64,000 nt of DNA from Streptomyces sp. A0958 (GCF_004795035.1 NZ_SSBK01000001.1:186001-250000); one strand, 5' to 3'; counted from the stretch's first letter, positions 50,238-58,880 are shown. Notes: a model not told the origin generated them from the sequence alone. A program made the numbers and translations.

Positions 50238-50423
50238 ATGGGCATGCGGATCGACATCGACAAGGACGTGTGCATCGGCGCGGGTCAGTGCGCGCTCGCC
50301 GCACCGAAGGTGTTCACGCAGGACGACGACGGGCTGAGCGAACTCCTGGAGGGGGCCGAGCCGGGCCCCATGGTCGGTGAAGCCGCCCGCGCCTGCCCGG
50401 TACAGGCGATCACGGTGGGCTGA
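50238..50423 (+). CDS. 3Fe-4S type ferredoxin for the P450
   Basis: 61 aa. The motif CIGAGQC...ARACPVQAI has the C-x5-C ... C-P spacing of single-cluster Streptomyces ferredoxins (the second Cys of a 4Fe site is absent). GGAGGA precedes the two possible ATGs (50238, 50244). It passes electrons to the upstream P450. Confidence 0.93.
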   Translation: MGMRIDIDKDVCIGAGQCALAAPKVFTQDDDGLSELLEGAEPGPMVGEAARACPVQAITVG

Positions 50424-50444
50424 GGCGGGCGGCCGGGGGCGGGG

Positions 50445-51143
50445 TCAGGGCCAGAGCAGTTCCCGCTCCCAGGCCCCCGTCCCCGTCCGCACGTCGGCCG
50501 TACGGCGGTACCGCAGACGTACGTGGCGCCGCCGGGCGTCGCCCTGGAAGAACTCGGCCTCGCGCGGCTCGACCACGTACCGGGTCCAGCTCGCAACCTC
50601 CGCGTCGGGCTCGGCGCGCGCCCGGTCCCAGGCGGCGTCCGACGCGCGGTCGAGTGCGGCCGACGAGTCCAGGATCTCGCTCTGCCGCCCCACCAGGGCC
50701 GAGGCCAGCGCACCGGTCGAGCGGGCGTGCAGGTCGGCGGCGCTCTCGGCCGTGGAGCACGCGGTGACCGGCCCCCGGACGCGTACCTGGCGGCCCTGCG
50801 CCGGCCAGTAGAAGCCGAGCGCGGCGTACGGGCGGGCGGCCAGCTGGCGGCCCTTCGCGCTGGTGGAGTGCGTGGCGAAGTGCCAGCCCCGCTCGTCCGC
50901 GTCGTGCAGCATCAGGGTCCGTACGTCGGGCAGGCCGTCGGCGTCCACGGTGGCCACGGTCATGGTGTGCGGCTCGGCCTGCCCGGCGGCCACGGCCTCG
51001 GCGAACCAGGAACGGAAGAGGGCGAGGGGTGTGCCCGGTGCGGTGTCCGGGGCGAAGGCCGGGAGGTCGGTGTCCCAGACGCGCTGGGCGTGCAGCAGAT
51101 CGAGGAAGGACTGCCGGGAGGCGGGATCGGATGCGTCGGTCAT
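50445..51143 (-). CDS. pdxH: Pyridoxine/pyridoxamine 5'-phosphate oxidase family protein
   Basis: 232 aa from the ATG at 51143. PLALFRSWFAEAVAAGQAEPHTMTVATVDADGLPDVRTLMLHDADERGWHFATHSTSAKGRQLAARPYAALGFYWPAQGRQVRVRG is the FMN split-barrel of PdxH, and the C-terminal RRRHVRLRYRR resembles its PLP-binding end. It makes pyridoxal 5'-phosphate by oxidation. ATSQ/HS-like variants exist, so a related FMN oxidase is possible. Confidence 0.85.
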   Translation of the reverse strand: MTDASDPASRQSFLDLLHAQRVWDTDLPAFAPDTAPGTPLALFRSWFAEAVAAGQAEPHTMTVATVDADGLPDVRTLMLHDADERGWHFATHSTSAKGRQLAARPYAALGFYWPAQGRQVRVRGPVTACSTAESAADLHARSTGALASALVGRQSEILDSSAALDRASDAAWDRARAEPDAEVASWTRYVVEPREAEFFQGDARRRHVRLRYRRTADVRTGTGAWERELLWP

Positions 51144-51316
51144 GCGGCCGACGCTACGCTGAAGGTGGCCGGGCACCGAGGAGCTGGTGGCCGAGCACCG
51201 GCAGTCGCCCCGCGTGGACGGCGCGCTCATGCGCCGCGCGGCCGGCGGGTTCTCGGGCGCCGAGGATCGCGCCGGGGATGACGGCCCCTGGGACCGTGCG
51301 GTGTGGGCACGACCCC

Positions 51317-52495
51317 TCATCCCCGCCCCAGCACCACCGTCCCCGACGAGCAGAACCAGCCGCCCGTGCCCGACGCCACCGCCAGTTCCGGGAGGCGGCC
51401 CCCCGCCTTGCGCACCTGGCGGGCGCCCGCCTCGCCGCGCAGCTGGCGTACCGCCTCCACCAGCAGGAACAGGCCGCGCATCCCGGGATGGCAGGCGGAC
51501 AGGCCGCCGCCGTCCGTGTTGACCGGGAGCGCCCCCGTAAGGCCCGTACGGCCCCCCTCCACGTACGGGCCGCCCTCGCCCTTCGCGCAGAAGCCCAGGT
51601 CCTCCAGCGTCACCAGCGTCATATAGGTGAACGCGTCGTAGATCTCGGCCAGATCGATGTCGGCGGGCCGCACCCCCGCCCGCTCGAACGCCAGGCGGCC
51701 GGAGACGGCGGCGGGGGAGACCGTGAAGTCGTCCCACTCGGACATCGTCGAGTGCGAGACGTGCTCGCCGGTCCCGAGCACCCAGACGGGTGACTTCGCC
51801 GTGTCCGGCACGTACTCCTCGGCCGCCAGCAGCACCGCGCAGCCGCCGTCGCTGCGGATGCAGCAGTGCAGCTTGGTGAACGGGTCGGCGATCATCGGGC
51901 CCGACAGCACCTCGTCCACCGTGACGGGGGTGCGGAACATCGCGTCCGGGTTGTCCGCCGCGTTCGCCCGCGCCCGCACCGCCACCTCGGCGAGCTGTTC
52001 CAGCGTCGTGCCGTACTCGTGCATGTGCCGGCGGGCGGCCATCGCGTACTTGGCGATCAGCGAGTGCCCGTACGGCACCTCGAACTGGAGCGGGCCCCTC
52101 GCCCCGAACGACAGGTTGGAGGTGCGGCGGCCCGCCTTGATGTCGGCCCGTGCCGTCGACCCGTACACCAGCAGGACGGCGTTGGCGCGGCCCGCCGCGA
52201 TGGCGTCCGCCGCATGGGCCGCCATCACCTCCCACGTCGAGCCGCCCACCGATGTGGAGTCCACCCAGGTCGGCTTCAGCCCCAGGTACTCGGCGACCTC
52301 CACCGGGGCGAGCGTCCCGAGCCCCGCCGAGGCGAAGCCGTCGACCACCGAGCGGTCCAGGCCCGAGTCGGCGAGCGCGCGGCGGGCGGCCTGGGCGTGC
52401 AGGGCGTACGGAGTGGCCGTGTCGACGCGCCCGCAGTCGGCGAGGGATATGCCGACGACGGCGACCCGGCGGGGAGGAGGAGGCGTAGGGGGCAT
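51317..52495 (-). CDS. Thiolase-superfamily protein (lipid-transfer/SCP-x type)
   Basis: 392 aa. It opens VAVVGISLADCGRVDTATPYALHAQAARRALADSGLDRSVVDG and contains STWEVMAAHAADAIAAGRANAVLLVYGS where a classical thiolase has its Cys loop. The segment shows no obvious Cys nucleophile, as in Ltp2-type proteins. DGGCAVLLAAEEYV and CHPGMRGLFLLVEAVRQL (in place of the usual C-terminal CxGxG) follow. Such proteins work with DUF35 partners in acyl-CoA or sterol-type retro-aldol reactions. An operator lies just upstream. Confidence 0.87.
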   Translation of the reverse strand: MPPTPPPPRRVAVVGISLADCGRVDTATPYALHAQAARRALADSGLDRSVVDGFASAGLGTLAPVEVAEYLGLKPTWVDSTSVGGSTWEVMAAHAADAIAAGRANAVLLVYGSTARADIKAGRRTSNLSFGARGPLQFEVPYGHSLIAKYAMAARRHMHEYGTTLEQLAEVAVRARANAADNPDAMFRTPVTVDEVLSGPMIADPFTKLHCCIRSDGGCAVLLAAEEYVPDTAKSPVWVLGTGEHVSHSTMSEWDDFTVSPAAVSGRLAFERAGVRPADIDLAEIYDAFTYMTLVTLEDLGFCAKGEGGPYVEGGRTGLTGALPVNTDGGGLSACHPGMRGLFLLVEAVRQLRGEAGARQVRKAGGRLPELAVASGTGGWFCSSGTVVLGRG

Positions 52496-52499
52496 GAAT

Positions 52500-52514
52500 C
52501 TGACGGTACATCAG
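52500..52514. promoter_or_regulatory. Putative operator CTGACGGTACATCAG
   Basis: CTGACG-n3-CGTCAG with one mismatch, 5 bp upstream of the thiolase start, in the divergent gap shared with the acyl-CoA dehydrogenase. Confidence 0.55.
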
Positions 52515-52596
52515 GTGGGGTGGAGTGGGGCCGGTCGTGCACTGTGGTCCCCGTCGCCCCGCACGGCTCTGGGAATCTCGCCGCCACACCCCTAGC

Positions 52597-52611
52597 ATGA
52601 CGGGCCGTCAG
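52597..52611. promoter_or_regulatory. Putative operator ATGACGGGCCGTCAG
   Basis: One mismatch to CTGACG-n3-CGTCAG, 40 bp upstream of the acyl-CoA dehydrogenase start. With the copy at 52500 it gives each divergent gene its own site. Confidence 0.58.
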
Positions 52612-52650
52612 TTCAGAGGCCGTCGGCCTCTGAGGGGAAGGAGTCCGACG

Positions 52651-53943
52651 ATGGATGCCGCCTTCACCGCGGAACAGGACGAGATACGCCGCACCCTGCG
52701 CGAACTGCTCGACGGGGGAGGGGAGGGGGACGAGCTGTGGCACCGGCTCGCCCGGGACCTCCGGCTGCCCGGACTCGGCATCCCGCAGGAGTACGGGGGC
52801 GCCGGCCGGGGCACCGCCGAGCTGGCCGTCGTCCTGGAGGAGACCGGCCGCGCCCTGCTGCCGTCCCCGCTGCTCGCCACCGCCGTGCTCGCCGCGCCCC
52901 TGATCCTGGCCCTCGGCACCGAGGAGCAGCGCGCCGCCCTGCTGCCGGCCGTGGCCGCAGGCGACCTCACCGCCGCCCTGGCCGTGCCCGGCGGCTCCCT
53001 GTCGACGGCCCTCGGCCTCGCCGGCGACCCGACCGGCGGCTCCTGGGCGGGCGGCGGCCGGGCGGGCGGGGTGCAGGCCCGGCCGGCCGGTGGCGGGAGC
53101 GGCGGGTGGCGGCTGTACGGGGAGGCGGACCGCGTGCCGGACGGGGACCTGGCCGGGCTGCTCCTGGTCGCCGCCCACGCGGGCGGCTTCCCGCGCAGCC
53201 GCACCCTGCTCTTCCTGGTCCGCGCGGACGGGCCCCGGCCGCCCGCCGGGCTCGCCCGCACCCGGCGGACCTCACCTGACCCGACCCGCCCGCTCGCCCG
53301 GGTCCAGCTGCGCGACACCGAGGCGGTACTCCTGGGCGCCGACGACACCGTGGACGCGGGCCCGGCCCTCGCGGCGGCCGGACGCACGGCCGCAGCCGCG
53401 CTCGCCGCCGAGGCGGTGGGCGCGGCGGCGGGCGCACTGGAACGCGCCGCCGCGTACGTGGCGGCGCGCGAACGGTCCGGCGGCTCCTTCCCGGCGTCCC
53501 ACGCCTTCCAGGCCGAGAAGCACCGGATCGCGGAGCTGTACGTACGTGTACGGTCGGCCCGCTCCGCCGCGTACTTCGCCGCCTGGGACGCGGAGACCGC
53601 CGGGCTCGCCCTCGCGCAGGCCCTGGAGGCGCTGCGGGCCGCCACGGCGGAGGCCGTGCGGCTGCCGGGGGACGCGGGCCCGCCTGACCGGGAGCACGAG
53701 GCGCACCCGTACGCCGGGCGGGCCGCCGTCGGGCAGCTCCTCCTCGGCCCCGCCCACCGCCTGCGCGACCACGCGGCCCGCCGCTCCGGGCTCTTCGCGA
53801 CGGCAGACGACGGGGGCGCCGGGCACGGGCCGGCCGGGGACGGGAGCGCCGGGCACGGGGCGCCAGGGAGCGGAAGCGCCGGGCACGGGGCGCCAGGGAG
53901 CGGGGGCGCCGGGCACGGGGCGGCCGGGCAGGTGGCGGTCTGA
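52651..53943 (+). CDS. Acyl-CoA dehydrogenase-like protein with C-terminal decapeptide repeats
   Basis: 430 aa. The N-terminal domain is normal for FadE-type enzymes (FTAEQDEIRRTLRELL, GIPQEYGGAGRGTAELAVVLEETGRALLPSPLLAT). The C-terminal helix contains EKHRIAELYVRVRSARSAAYFAAW. Where most members have QxHGGxGFTWEH, this one reads AVRLPGDAGPPDREHEAHPY, so the substrate/FAD loop is altered. The last about 40 residues are four decapeptide repeats of the type SAGHGAPGSG. It would be a heteromer partner or a divergent dehydrogenase. It is coupled to the next gene (TGATG). Confidence 0.85.
   Translation: MDAAFTAEQDEIRRTLRELLDGGGEGDELWHRLARDLRLPGLGIPQEYGGAGRGTAELAVVLEETGRALLPSPLLATAVLAAPLILALGTEEQRAALLPAVAAGDLTAALAVPGGSLSTALGLAGDPTGGSWAGGGRAGGVQARPAGGGSGGWRLYGEADRVPDGDLAGLLLVAAHAGGFPRSRTLLFLVRADGPRPPAGLARTRRTSPDPTRPLARVQLRDTEAVLLGADDTVDAGPALAAAGRTAAAALAAEAVGAAAGALERAAAYVAARERSGGSFPASHAFQAEKHRIAELYVRVRSARSAAYFAAWDAETAGLALAQALEALRAATAEAVRLPGDAGPPDREHEAHPYAGRAAVGQLLLGPAHRLRDHAARRSGLFATADDGGAGHGPAGDGSAGHGAPGSGSAGHGAPGSGGAGHGAAGQVAV
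53811..53930. repeat. 30-bp tandem repeat, four units, within the dehydrogenase gene
   Basis: The core GCGCCGGGCACGGG recurs at 53816, 53846, 53876 and 53906. The 30-bp period keeps frame and encodes Gly/Ala/His decapeptides at the extreme C-terminus. Confidence 0.85.
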
Positions 53944-54458
53944 TGGCGGCGGTCGGGGTCCGGCTCGTCCAGAAGGTCTCCTCCACCCGCGTCTTCGCCC
54001 GGATCGCCCCGCACGTGGTGCCCGCCATGGACCGCACGGTCCACCGGCTCACCCGGGGCCGGGTGCTGCTCAGCGCGCGGATGCTGCCGGGGGTCGTCCT
54101 GACGGTGCCGGGGGCGCGCAGCGGGCAGCCGAGGACCACCCCGCTGGCCTGCATGCCGCAGCCGGGTGACGGCGGCCCGGGTGACGGTGGGCCGGCCGGC
54201 TGGGTCCTGGTCGGCAGCAACTTCGGCCGGCCCGGGCACCCGGCCTGGACGGCGAACCTGCTGGCGCACCCGGAGGAGGCCGTCATCAACTGGAACGGCC
54301 GCGACATCCCCGTACGGGCCCGGCTGCTGGCCGGTGAGGAGCGCGCGGTGGTGTGGAAGGCGGCGCTGGCGTTCTGGCCGCCCTATGCCGCGTACCAGGC
54401 GCGGATCGACCGGGAGATACGGCTGTTCCGGCTGGAGCGGCGGGAGGTTTCTCCGTAG
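53943..54458 (+). CDS. Nitroreductase family deazaflavin (F420)-dependent oxidoreductase
   Basis: 171 aa; ATG overlaps the preceding stop by one base. LTRGRVLLSARMLPGVVLTVPGARSGQPRTTPLACMP, WVLVGSNFGRPGHPAWTANLLAHPEEAVINWNGRDIPVRARLL and WPPYAAYQARIDREIRLFRLER match the DUF385/Ddn family of split-barrel F420 enzymes. It would use reduced F420 to reduce an organic substrate. It is in operon with the dehydrogenase and hence probably in the operator-controlled set. Confidence 0.9.
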   Translation: MAAVGVRLVQKVSSTRVFARIAPHVVPAMDRTVHRLTRGRVLLSARMLPGVVLTVPGARSGQPRTTPLACMPQPGDGGPGDGGPAGWVLVGSNFGRPGHPAWTANLLAHPEEAVINWNGRDIPVRARLLAGEERAVVWKAALAFWPPYAAYQARIDREIRLFRLERREVSP

Positions 54459-54482
54459 CGGTCCGTGAGGGGTCCGGGTACG

Positions 54483-54516
54483 CCGACGGCGGACCACATG
54501 CGTGGTCCGCCGTCGG
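54483..54516. terminator. Strong bidirectional terminator hairpin
   Basis: CCGACGGCGGACCAC-ATGC-GTGGTCCGCCGTCGG is a perfect 15-bp stem with a 4-nt loop, between the convergent F420 oxidoreductase and TetR genes. Confidence 0.85.
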
Positions 54517-54585
54517 TGAGACAGGACCTGGGGGCGCCCGGGGTCACCGCGCGTCACCCAGTGGAGGGGAGTCCGGGCGCGGGCG

Positions 54586-55233
54586 CTACTTCGCCGGCTT
54601 CTTACCGGTGATGCCCAGATGCACCAACAGGGCCAGGTTCGGCTTGAGTTCGGCCTGCTTGACGCCCCAGGTGGTGAAGCCCTTCTGGTGCGAGGCGACG
54701 GCGGCCAGCATCGCGACCAGGGAGCCCGCCATCGCGGCGGCACTGACGTCCTTGTCGACCTTGCCCTTGGCCTGGAGCTCCTTCACGGACTCCGTGAGGG
54801 AGTTGGTGACCGAGTTCAGGATCTTCATGCGGATCTTGTAGAACCGCTTGTCGCCCTCGGCCGCGCCGAGGTCGACCACGCGCAGGATCGCGTCGTTGCG
54901 CCGCCAGAAGTCGAGGAAGCCCTCGACGAGTTCTTCGGCGGTCTGCCGGCCCGACTTGCCGACCCAGGAACGTCCGGCGACCAGTTCGGTCAGGCCGGCG
55001 CCCTCCTTGGCCATTTCTTCGGCGATTTCGAGGACCGCGCCCTCGACGTCGGGGAAGTACTGGTAGAAGGTCGCGGGTGAAGTCCCCGCCTTCCGGGCGA
55101 CGTCGATGACTTTGACGTCCCGGTACGGCGAGGAACTGAGCATCTCGCTGAGGCAGTCGAGCAGCTTCTGCCGCGTCGCCTGTCCGCGCCGACCGGCCAC
55201 GCGGCCGTCGACGGTGCGTACTTGTCCTGTCAT
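54586..55233 (-). CDS. TetR family regulator, candidate controller of the CTGACG-n3-CGTCAG sites
   Basis: 215 aa. HTH: ATRQKLLDCLSEMLSSSPYRDVKVIDVARKAGTSPATFYQYFPDVEGAVLEIAEEMAKEG. The C-terminal ligand domain (AEELVEGFLDFWRRNDAILRVVDLGAAEGDKRFYKIRMKILNSVTNSL) is of a type often found with fatty-acid or sterol catabolic genes. A degenerate copy of the 15-bp operator overlaps its start codon (55227-55241), which fits autorepression. It lies next to the operator-bearing dehydrogenase operon, with a terminator between them. Confidence 0.88.
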   Translation of the reverse strand: MTGQVRTVDGRVAGRRGQATRQKLLDCLSEMLSSSPYRDVKVIDVARKAGTSPATFYQYFPDVEGAVLEIAEEMAKEGAGLTELVAGRSWVGKSGRQTAEELVEGFLDFWRRNDAILRVVDLGAAEGDKRFYKIRMKILNSVTNSLTESVKELQAKGKVDKDVSAAAMAGSLVAMLAAVASHQKGFTTWGVKQAELKPNLALLVHLGITGKKPAK

Positions 55234-55241
55234 GCCGTCAG
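55227..55241. promoter_or_regulatory. Degenerate operator CTGTCATGCCGTCAG over the TetR start
   Basis: The right arm is CGTCAG exactly and the left arm matches CTGACG at 4 of 6. It covers the TetR start codon, a usual location for weak autoregulation. Confidence 0.42.
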
Positions 55242-55324
55242 CTTACCGACGGGTGATCGGAGCGCGATTCGGCCGAGTGCAAATGGGGAATGCGGCCCGC
55301 TGCCGCCCCTCCCCGCCCACGGTG

Positions 55325-55380
55325 TGATCAGTGTTATTAACAGCCTGTGGATAACTTCGGTGGATAACTTTCGAAAGTGC
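55325..55380. promoter_or_regulatory. A+T-rich palindrome and DnaA-box-like cluster
   Basis: In a very G+C-rich setting this 55-bp stretch holds TGTTA-T-TAACA (55332-55342), TGTGGATAA (55346-55354, the complement of DnaA box TTATCCACA), GGTGGATAA (55359-55367) and the perfect 12-bp palindrome ACTTTCGAAAGT (55367-55378). It lies between the divergent TetR and VOC genes. Confidence 0.55.
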
Positions 55381-55448
55381 GTTCGCTTTGGGGGTATGGG
55401 GTGGGTAGGTCCCGGGCGCGCGGGAGGCGCCGCGCGGCTACGTTGGCT

Positions 55449-55474
55449 GTGACGAGGGTCACCATGACGCGTCA
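55449..55474. promoter_or_regulatory. Two palindromes upstream of the VOC gene
   Basis: GTGAC-GAGG-GTCAC (55449-55462) and TGACGCGTCA (55465-55474), both perfect, 40-65 bp upstream of the VOC start. The second resembles the lipid operator arms without the 3-bp spacer. Confidence 0.45.
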
Positions 55475-55513
55475 CGACGACACGTCACCATGACAACGGA
55501 AGGATTCGGGCCC

Positions 55514-56317
55514 ATGGCCGCATTCGCGCAGTCCGCACCGTGCTGGGTGGATGTGCAGCTCCCCGACCTCGAGGCGGGCAAGCGCTTCTACGGCGAGCTG
55601 TTCGGCTGGACCTTCCGGGCGGGCGAGGGCCCCTGGGCCGACGCCCTCAGCGACGGGCGACTCGTCGCCGCGCTGGCCGCGAAGAAGGACGGCAGGATGC
55701 CGACCGCCTGGGGCGTCCACTTCGCCACCGACGACATCGCCGCGTCCGTCGCTCGCGTCCGCGCGGCAGGCGGCCAGGTGATCACCGAACCGGTACCGGC
55801 CGGCCACTACGGGGTGCTCGCCCAGGCCGCCGACCCGGGCGGTGCGGTCTTCGGCCTCTGGCAGGCGGGTGAGCGCGCGGGCTTCCAGAAGCAGAACGAG
55901 CCCGGCTCCTTCTGCTGGACCGAGGTCCACACCCGGGTCAAGGACCGGGTCGACCCCTTCTACGAGGAGGTCTTCGGCTTCCGCTCCGCCGACGCGGACG
56001 ACGAGCCGGGTGCCGCCGCCCCCGGCACCGACGAGACGCACGTCGACTTCCGCATCTGGTCCCCGGCCGGCACCGAACCCGGCCCCGGCACCGCCGTCGG
56101 CGGGCGCAGCGTCATCACGGACGCGTTCCCCGCCGAGATGCCCAGCCACTTCCTCAGCTACTTCGCGGTCGCGGACTGCGACGCCTCCGCCGCCACCGTC
56201 GAACGGCTCGGCGGCCGGATCACCACGCCGCCGCTGGACATCCCGTACGGACGGATGGCCGTGCTCCACGACGACCAGGGCGCCGAGTTCGCCGTACTTC
56301 AGCCCTCCCTGTCCTGA
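55514..56317 (+). CDS. VOC (glyoxalase/bleomycin-resistance) family protein, two domains
   Basis: 267 aa from the ATG at 55514 (GGAAGG 9 nt upstream). Two VOC repeats are seen: CWVDVQLPDLEAGKRFYGELFGWTF to GAVFGLWQ, and FCWTEVHTRVKDRVDPFYEEVFGF to GAEFAVLQPS. This matches the hydroxylase-like/CFP32 group found in actinobacteria. Metal-ligand residues (His/Glu) are only partly kept. The exact reaction is unknown. Confidence 0.87.
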   Translation: MAAFAQSAPCWVDVQLPDLEAGKRFYGELFGWTFRAGEGPWADALSDGRLVAALAAKKDGRMPTAWGVHFATDDIAASVARVRAAGGQVITEPVPAGHYGVLAQAADPGGAVFGLWQAGERAGFQKQNEPGSFCWTEVHTRVKDRVDPFYEEVFGFRSADADDEPGAAAPGTDETHVDFRIWSPAGTEPGPGTAVGGRSVITDAFPAEMPSHFLSYFAVADCDASAATVERLGGRITTPPLDIPYGRMAVLHDDQGAEFAVLQPSLS

Positions 56318-56492
56318 TACGGCGCGAGTGACCCGGGACACCCCGATCCGCCCCCGGGTTCGCAACCGGGGCCTCGGCCAGGAACAATCGGGGTGCGCAC
56401 CGCCGGGTGGTGCCCAGTGATGAGACGCTGCACACGGCGGGTTTTTCGCGGACCTCTGTTCCCTGAGGTCCGTACGGGGAGGTGGCAGGCAA

Positions 56493-58880
56493 GTGGTGGA
56501 GCAGCTGACGCAGCACGACCCGAGGCGGATCGGCCCGTTCGAGGTGCTGGGGCGGCTCGGGGCCGGCGGCATGGGGCTGGTCTATCTCGCCCGGTCGGCG
56601 TCGGGCCGGCGGGTGGCGATCAAGACGGTACGCACGGAACTGGCCGAGGACCAGCTGTTCCGGGTGCGCTTCACACGTGAGGTGGAGGCCGCGCGTGCCG
56701 TCAGCGGCTTCTACACGGCCGCCGTGGTGGACGCCGACCCGCGCGCCGCCGTGCCCTGGCTCGCCACCGCGTACGTGCCCGCACCCTCGCTCGAAGAGAT
56801 AGTGAATGAGTGCGGGCCGATGCCGACCCAGGCGGTGCGCTGGCTGGCGGCGGGCATCGCCGAGGCCCTGCAGTCCATCCACGGCGCGCAGCTCGTCCAC
56901 CGCGACATGAAGCCGTCGAACGTGCTCGTCGTCGAGGACGGCCCCCGGGTCATCGACTTCGGCATCGCGTCCGGCGTCTCCAACACCCGGCTCACCATGA
57001 CGAACGTGGCCGTCGGCACGCCCGCGTACATGTCCCCGGAGCAGGCGCGGGACTCGCGCAGCGTGACGGGGGCCAGTGACATCTTCTCGCTCGGCTCGAC
57101 GCTCGTGTTCGCGGCGACCGGCCACGCGCCGTACCGGGGTGCCAACCCCGTCGAGACGGTGTTCATGCTGCTGCGCGAGGGCCCCGACCTCGCCGGCCTG
57201 CCCGATGACCTGCGGTCGCTGATCGACTCCTGCATGCAGATGGACGCCACGCTGCGGCCCACGCCCGCCGAGTTGCAGGCCCAGCTCGCCCCGCACCTCT
57301 TCGCCTCCGGCGGCGGTGACGACAGCGGCACGGCCTCGGCCTGGCTGCCGGCCGCCGCCACCGCGATGATCGAGCAGCGTCGGGGCGGTGGCCGCGCGGT
57401 CGCCCCCGCCCCGCCCGTCCCCCCGGCCCCCGTGCCGCCCCCGCCCCAGCAGCCGCCGGGCGCCGACTGGGACGGCCCCTGGCACAGCGGGGTCCCCTCC
57501 TCGCGCCCGCCGGCGCCGCCCGCGCCGGTGCCCGACGCCGGGGGGCCGGTCCTGCTGACCGGGGCGCAGGTGCCGATCGGGCCCGGCCCGCGCGCCCAGG
57601 ACGCCCGGGCGTCGGCGGCCGGTGCCGACGCGGGACCGGCGACCGGCTGGGTCCGCCCGCCCGCCGGGGTCAACGGCTCCGCCCCGACCGCCGCGCCCGT
57701 ACCCGCCCCGGCCCAGGCCCCCGACAGCGACCGGTCCGGGCCCGAGCGGTGGCGGCCCTGGCGGTTCCGCATGTCCAACGACGTGTGGGGCACCCCGGTC
57801 GTCGTCGGTGACCTCCTCTACGTCACGTCCTTCGAGGTCCACGCGCTGGACACCGGCAACGGGCGGCGCCAGTTCAAGACCCGCGACGTGGCCTGGGCGA
57901 TGGCCGTCGAGGGCGGCCGCATCCACGCGTCGGACGGCCCCTCGCTCTACGCCCTGGACGCGGCGTCCGGCGCCGAGCGGTGGCGGGTCCAGGCCGACGC
58001 GTGGGTGTACACGCTCAAGGCCGACCGCGGCACGGTCGTCACCGGCACCCGGGGTGGCGGCGTCCAGGCGTGGGAGGCGGCGACCGGCGAGAGGCTGTGG
58101 GACCTCACCGGCGCGCAGACGGACTTCGAGACGCCGGAGGCCGGGCCCGCGATCCACGACGGCACGGTCTACGTGTGGCAGGACGCCCGCCTGCGGGCCC
58201 TCGACGCCCGGACCGGCGTCGAGCGCTGGTCCTACCCGGTGGGCGACGCGGCCTCCTGCGGCGGGGTGCCGGTCCGGGTGGCCCCGGCGCCCGACGGCTA
58301 CGTGTACGTCTCCGCCGGGACCAGGGTCCTCGCGGTGGACATCGGCTCCGGCCGGGTGCGCTGGCACTTCGAGTGCCCGGCGGTCTTCGTCTCGCCGCCC
58401 GCGTTCGCGCCGGGCCCGGCGGTCGCCGGCGGCGGGGTCTACCTCGCGGACTACCTCGGTACGGTGTACGCCCTGGACGCCGCGACCGGCAAGGACCGCT
58501 GGCGCATCGCCACGGAGGCCCGCCAGTCGACCGAACCGGTGCTCGTCGTGGCGGGCAACGTCCACGTGGGCAGCGGCAGCGCGCTGTACACCCTGGACGC
58601 GGTCACGGGCACCCCGAAGTGGCGGTTCGCCGCGGGTGGCGAGGTGGTCGGCGCGCCGGTCGTCGCCGACGGCCGGGTCCACTTCGGCTCCGCGGACCAC
58701 GTCCTCTACACCCTCGACGCGGCGGGCGGCCAACTCCGCTGGAAGCTCGCCACGGGCGGCGAGATCACGGGCTCACCCGTGGCCCGGTCCGGCGTGGTCT
58801 ACGCCTGCAGCAAGGACCGCTGCGTGTACGCGCTGGACGCGCTGAAGGGCACGGGCACGGGGGGCAGGGCGAGGGCGTAA
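56493..58880 (+). CDS. Ser/Thr protein kinase with C-terminal PQQ-type beta-propeller
   Basis: 795 aa from a GTG. Residues about 8-265 are a Hanks-type kinase: LGAGGMGLVYLARS with VAIKTVRTE (catalytic Lys), HRDMKPSNVL, IDFGIASG, GTPAYMSPEQARD. A Pro/Ala-rich linker (about 300-425) leads to a propeller with repeated (V/A)-Y-x-LDA-x-(S/T)-G-x-x-x-W blades (LYALDAASGAERW, VYALDAATGKDRW, LYTLDAVTGTPKW). No membrane helix separates the halves, so the whole protein is probably cytoplasmic. The ligand of the propeller is unknown. Confidence 0.93.
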   Translation: MVEQLTQHDPRRIGPFEVLGRLGAGGMGLVYLARSASGRRVAIKTVRTELAEDQLFRVRFTREVEAARAVSGFYTAAVVDADPRAAVPWLATAYVPAPSLEEIVNECGPMPTQAVRWLAAGIAEALQSIHGAQLVHRDMKPSNVLVVEDGPRVIDFGIASGVSNTRLTMTNVAVGTPAYMSPEQARDSRSVTGASDIFSLGSTLVFAATGHAPYRGANPVETVFMLLREGPDLAGLPDDLRSLIDSCMQMDATLRPTPAELQAQLAPHLFASGGGDDSGTASAWLPAAATAMIEQRRGGGRAVAPAPPVPPAPVPPPPQQPPGADWDGPWHSGVPSSRPPAPPAPVPDAGGPVLLTGAQVPIGPGPRAQDARASAAGADAGPATGWVRPPAGVNGSAPTAAPVPAPAQAPDSDRSGPERWRPWRFRMSNDVWGTPVVVGDLLYVTSFEVHALDTGNGRRQFKTRDVAWAMAVEGGRIHASDGPSLYALDAASGAERWRVQADAWVYTLKADRGTVVTGTRGGGVQAWEAATGERLWDLTGAQTDFETPEAGPAIHDGTVYVWQDARLRALDARTGVERWSYPVGDAASCGGVPVRVAPAPDGYVYVSAGTRVLAVDIGSGRVRWHFECPAVFVSPPAFAPGPAVAGGGVYLADYLGTVYALDAATGKDRWRIATEARQSTEPVLVVAGNVHVGSGSALYTLDAVTGTPKWRFAAGGEVVGAPVVADGRVHFGSADHVLYTLDAAGGQLRWKLATGGEITGSPVARSGVVYACSKDRCVYALDALKGTGTGGRARA

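Noticed and set aside
56318-56492. Small gene in the gap before the kinase
   Set aside because: The short frame has no SD and no coding signal distinct from the background.
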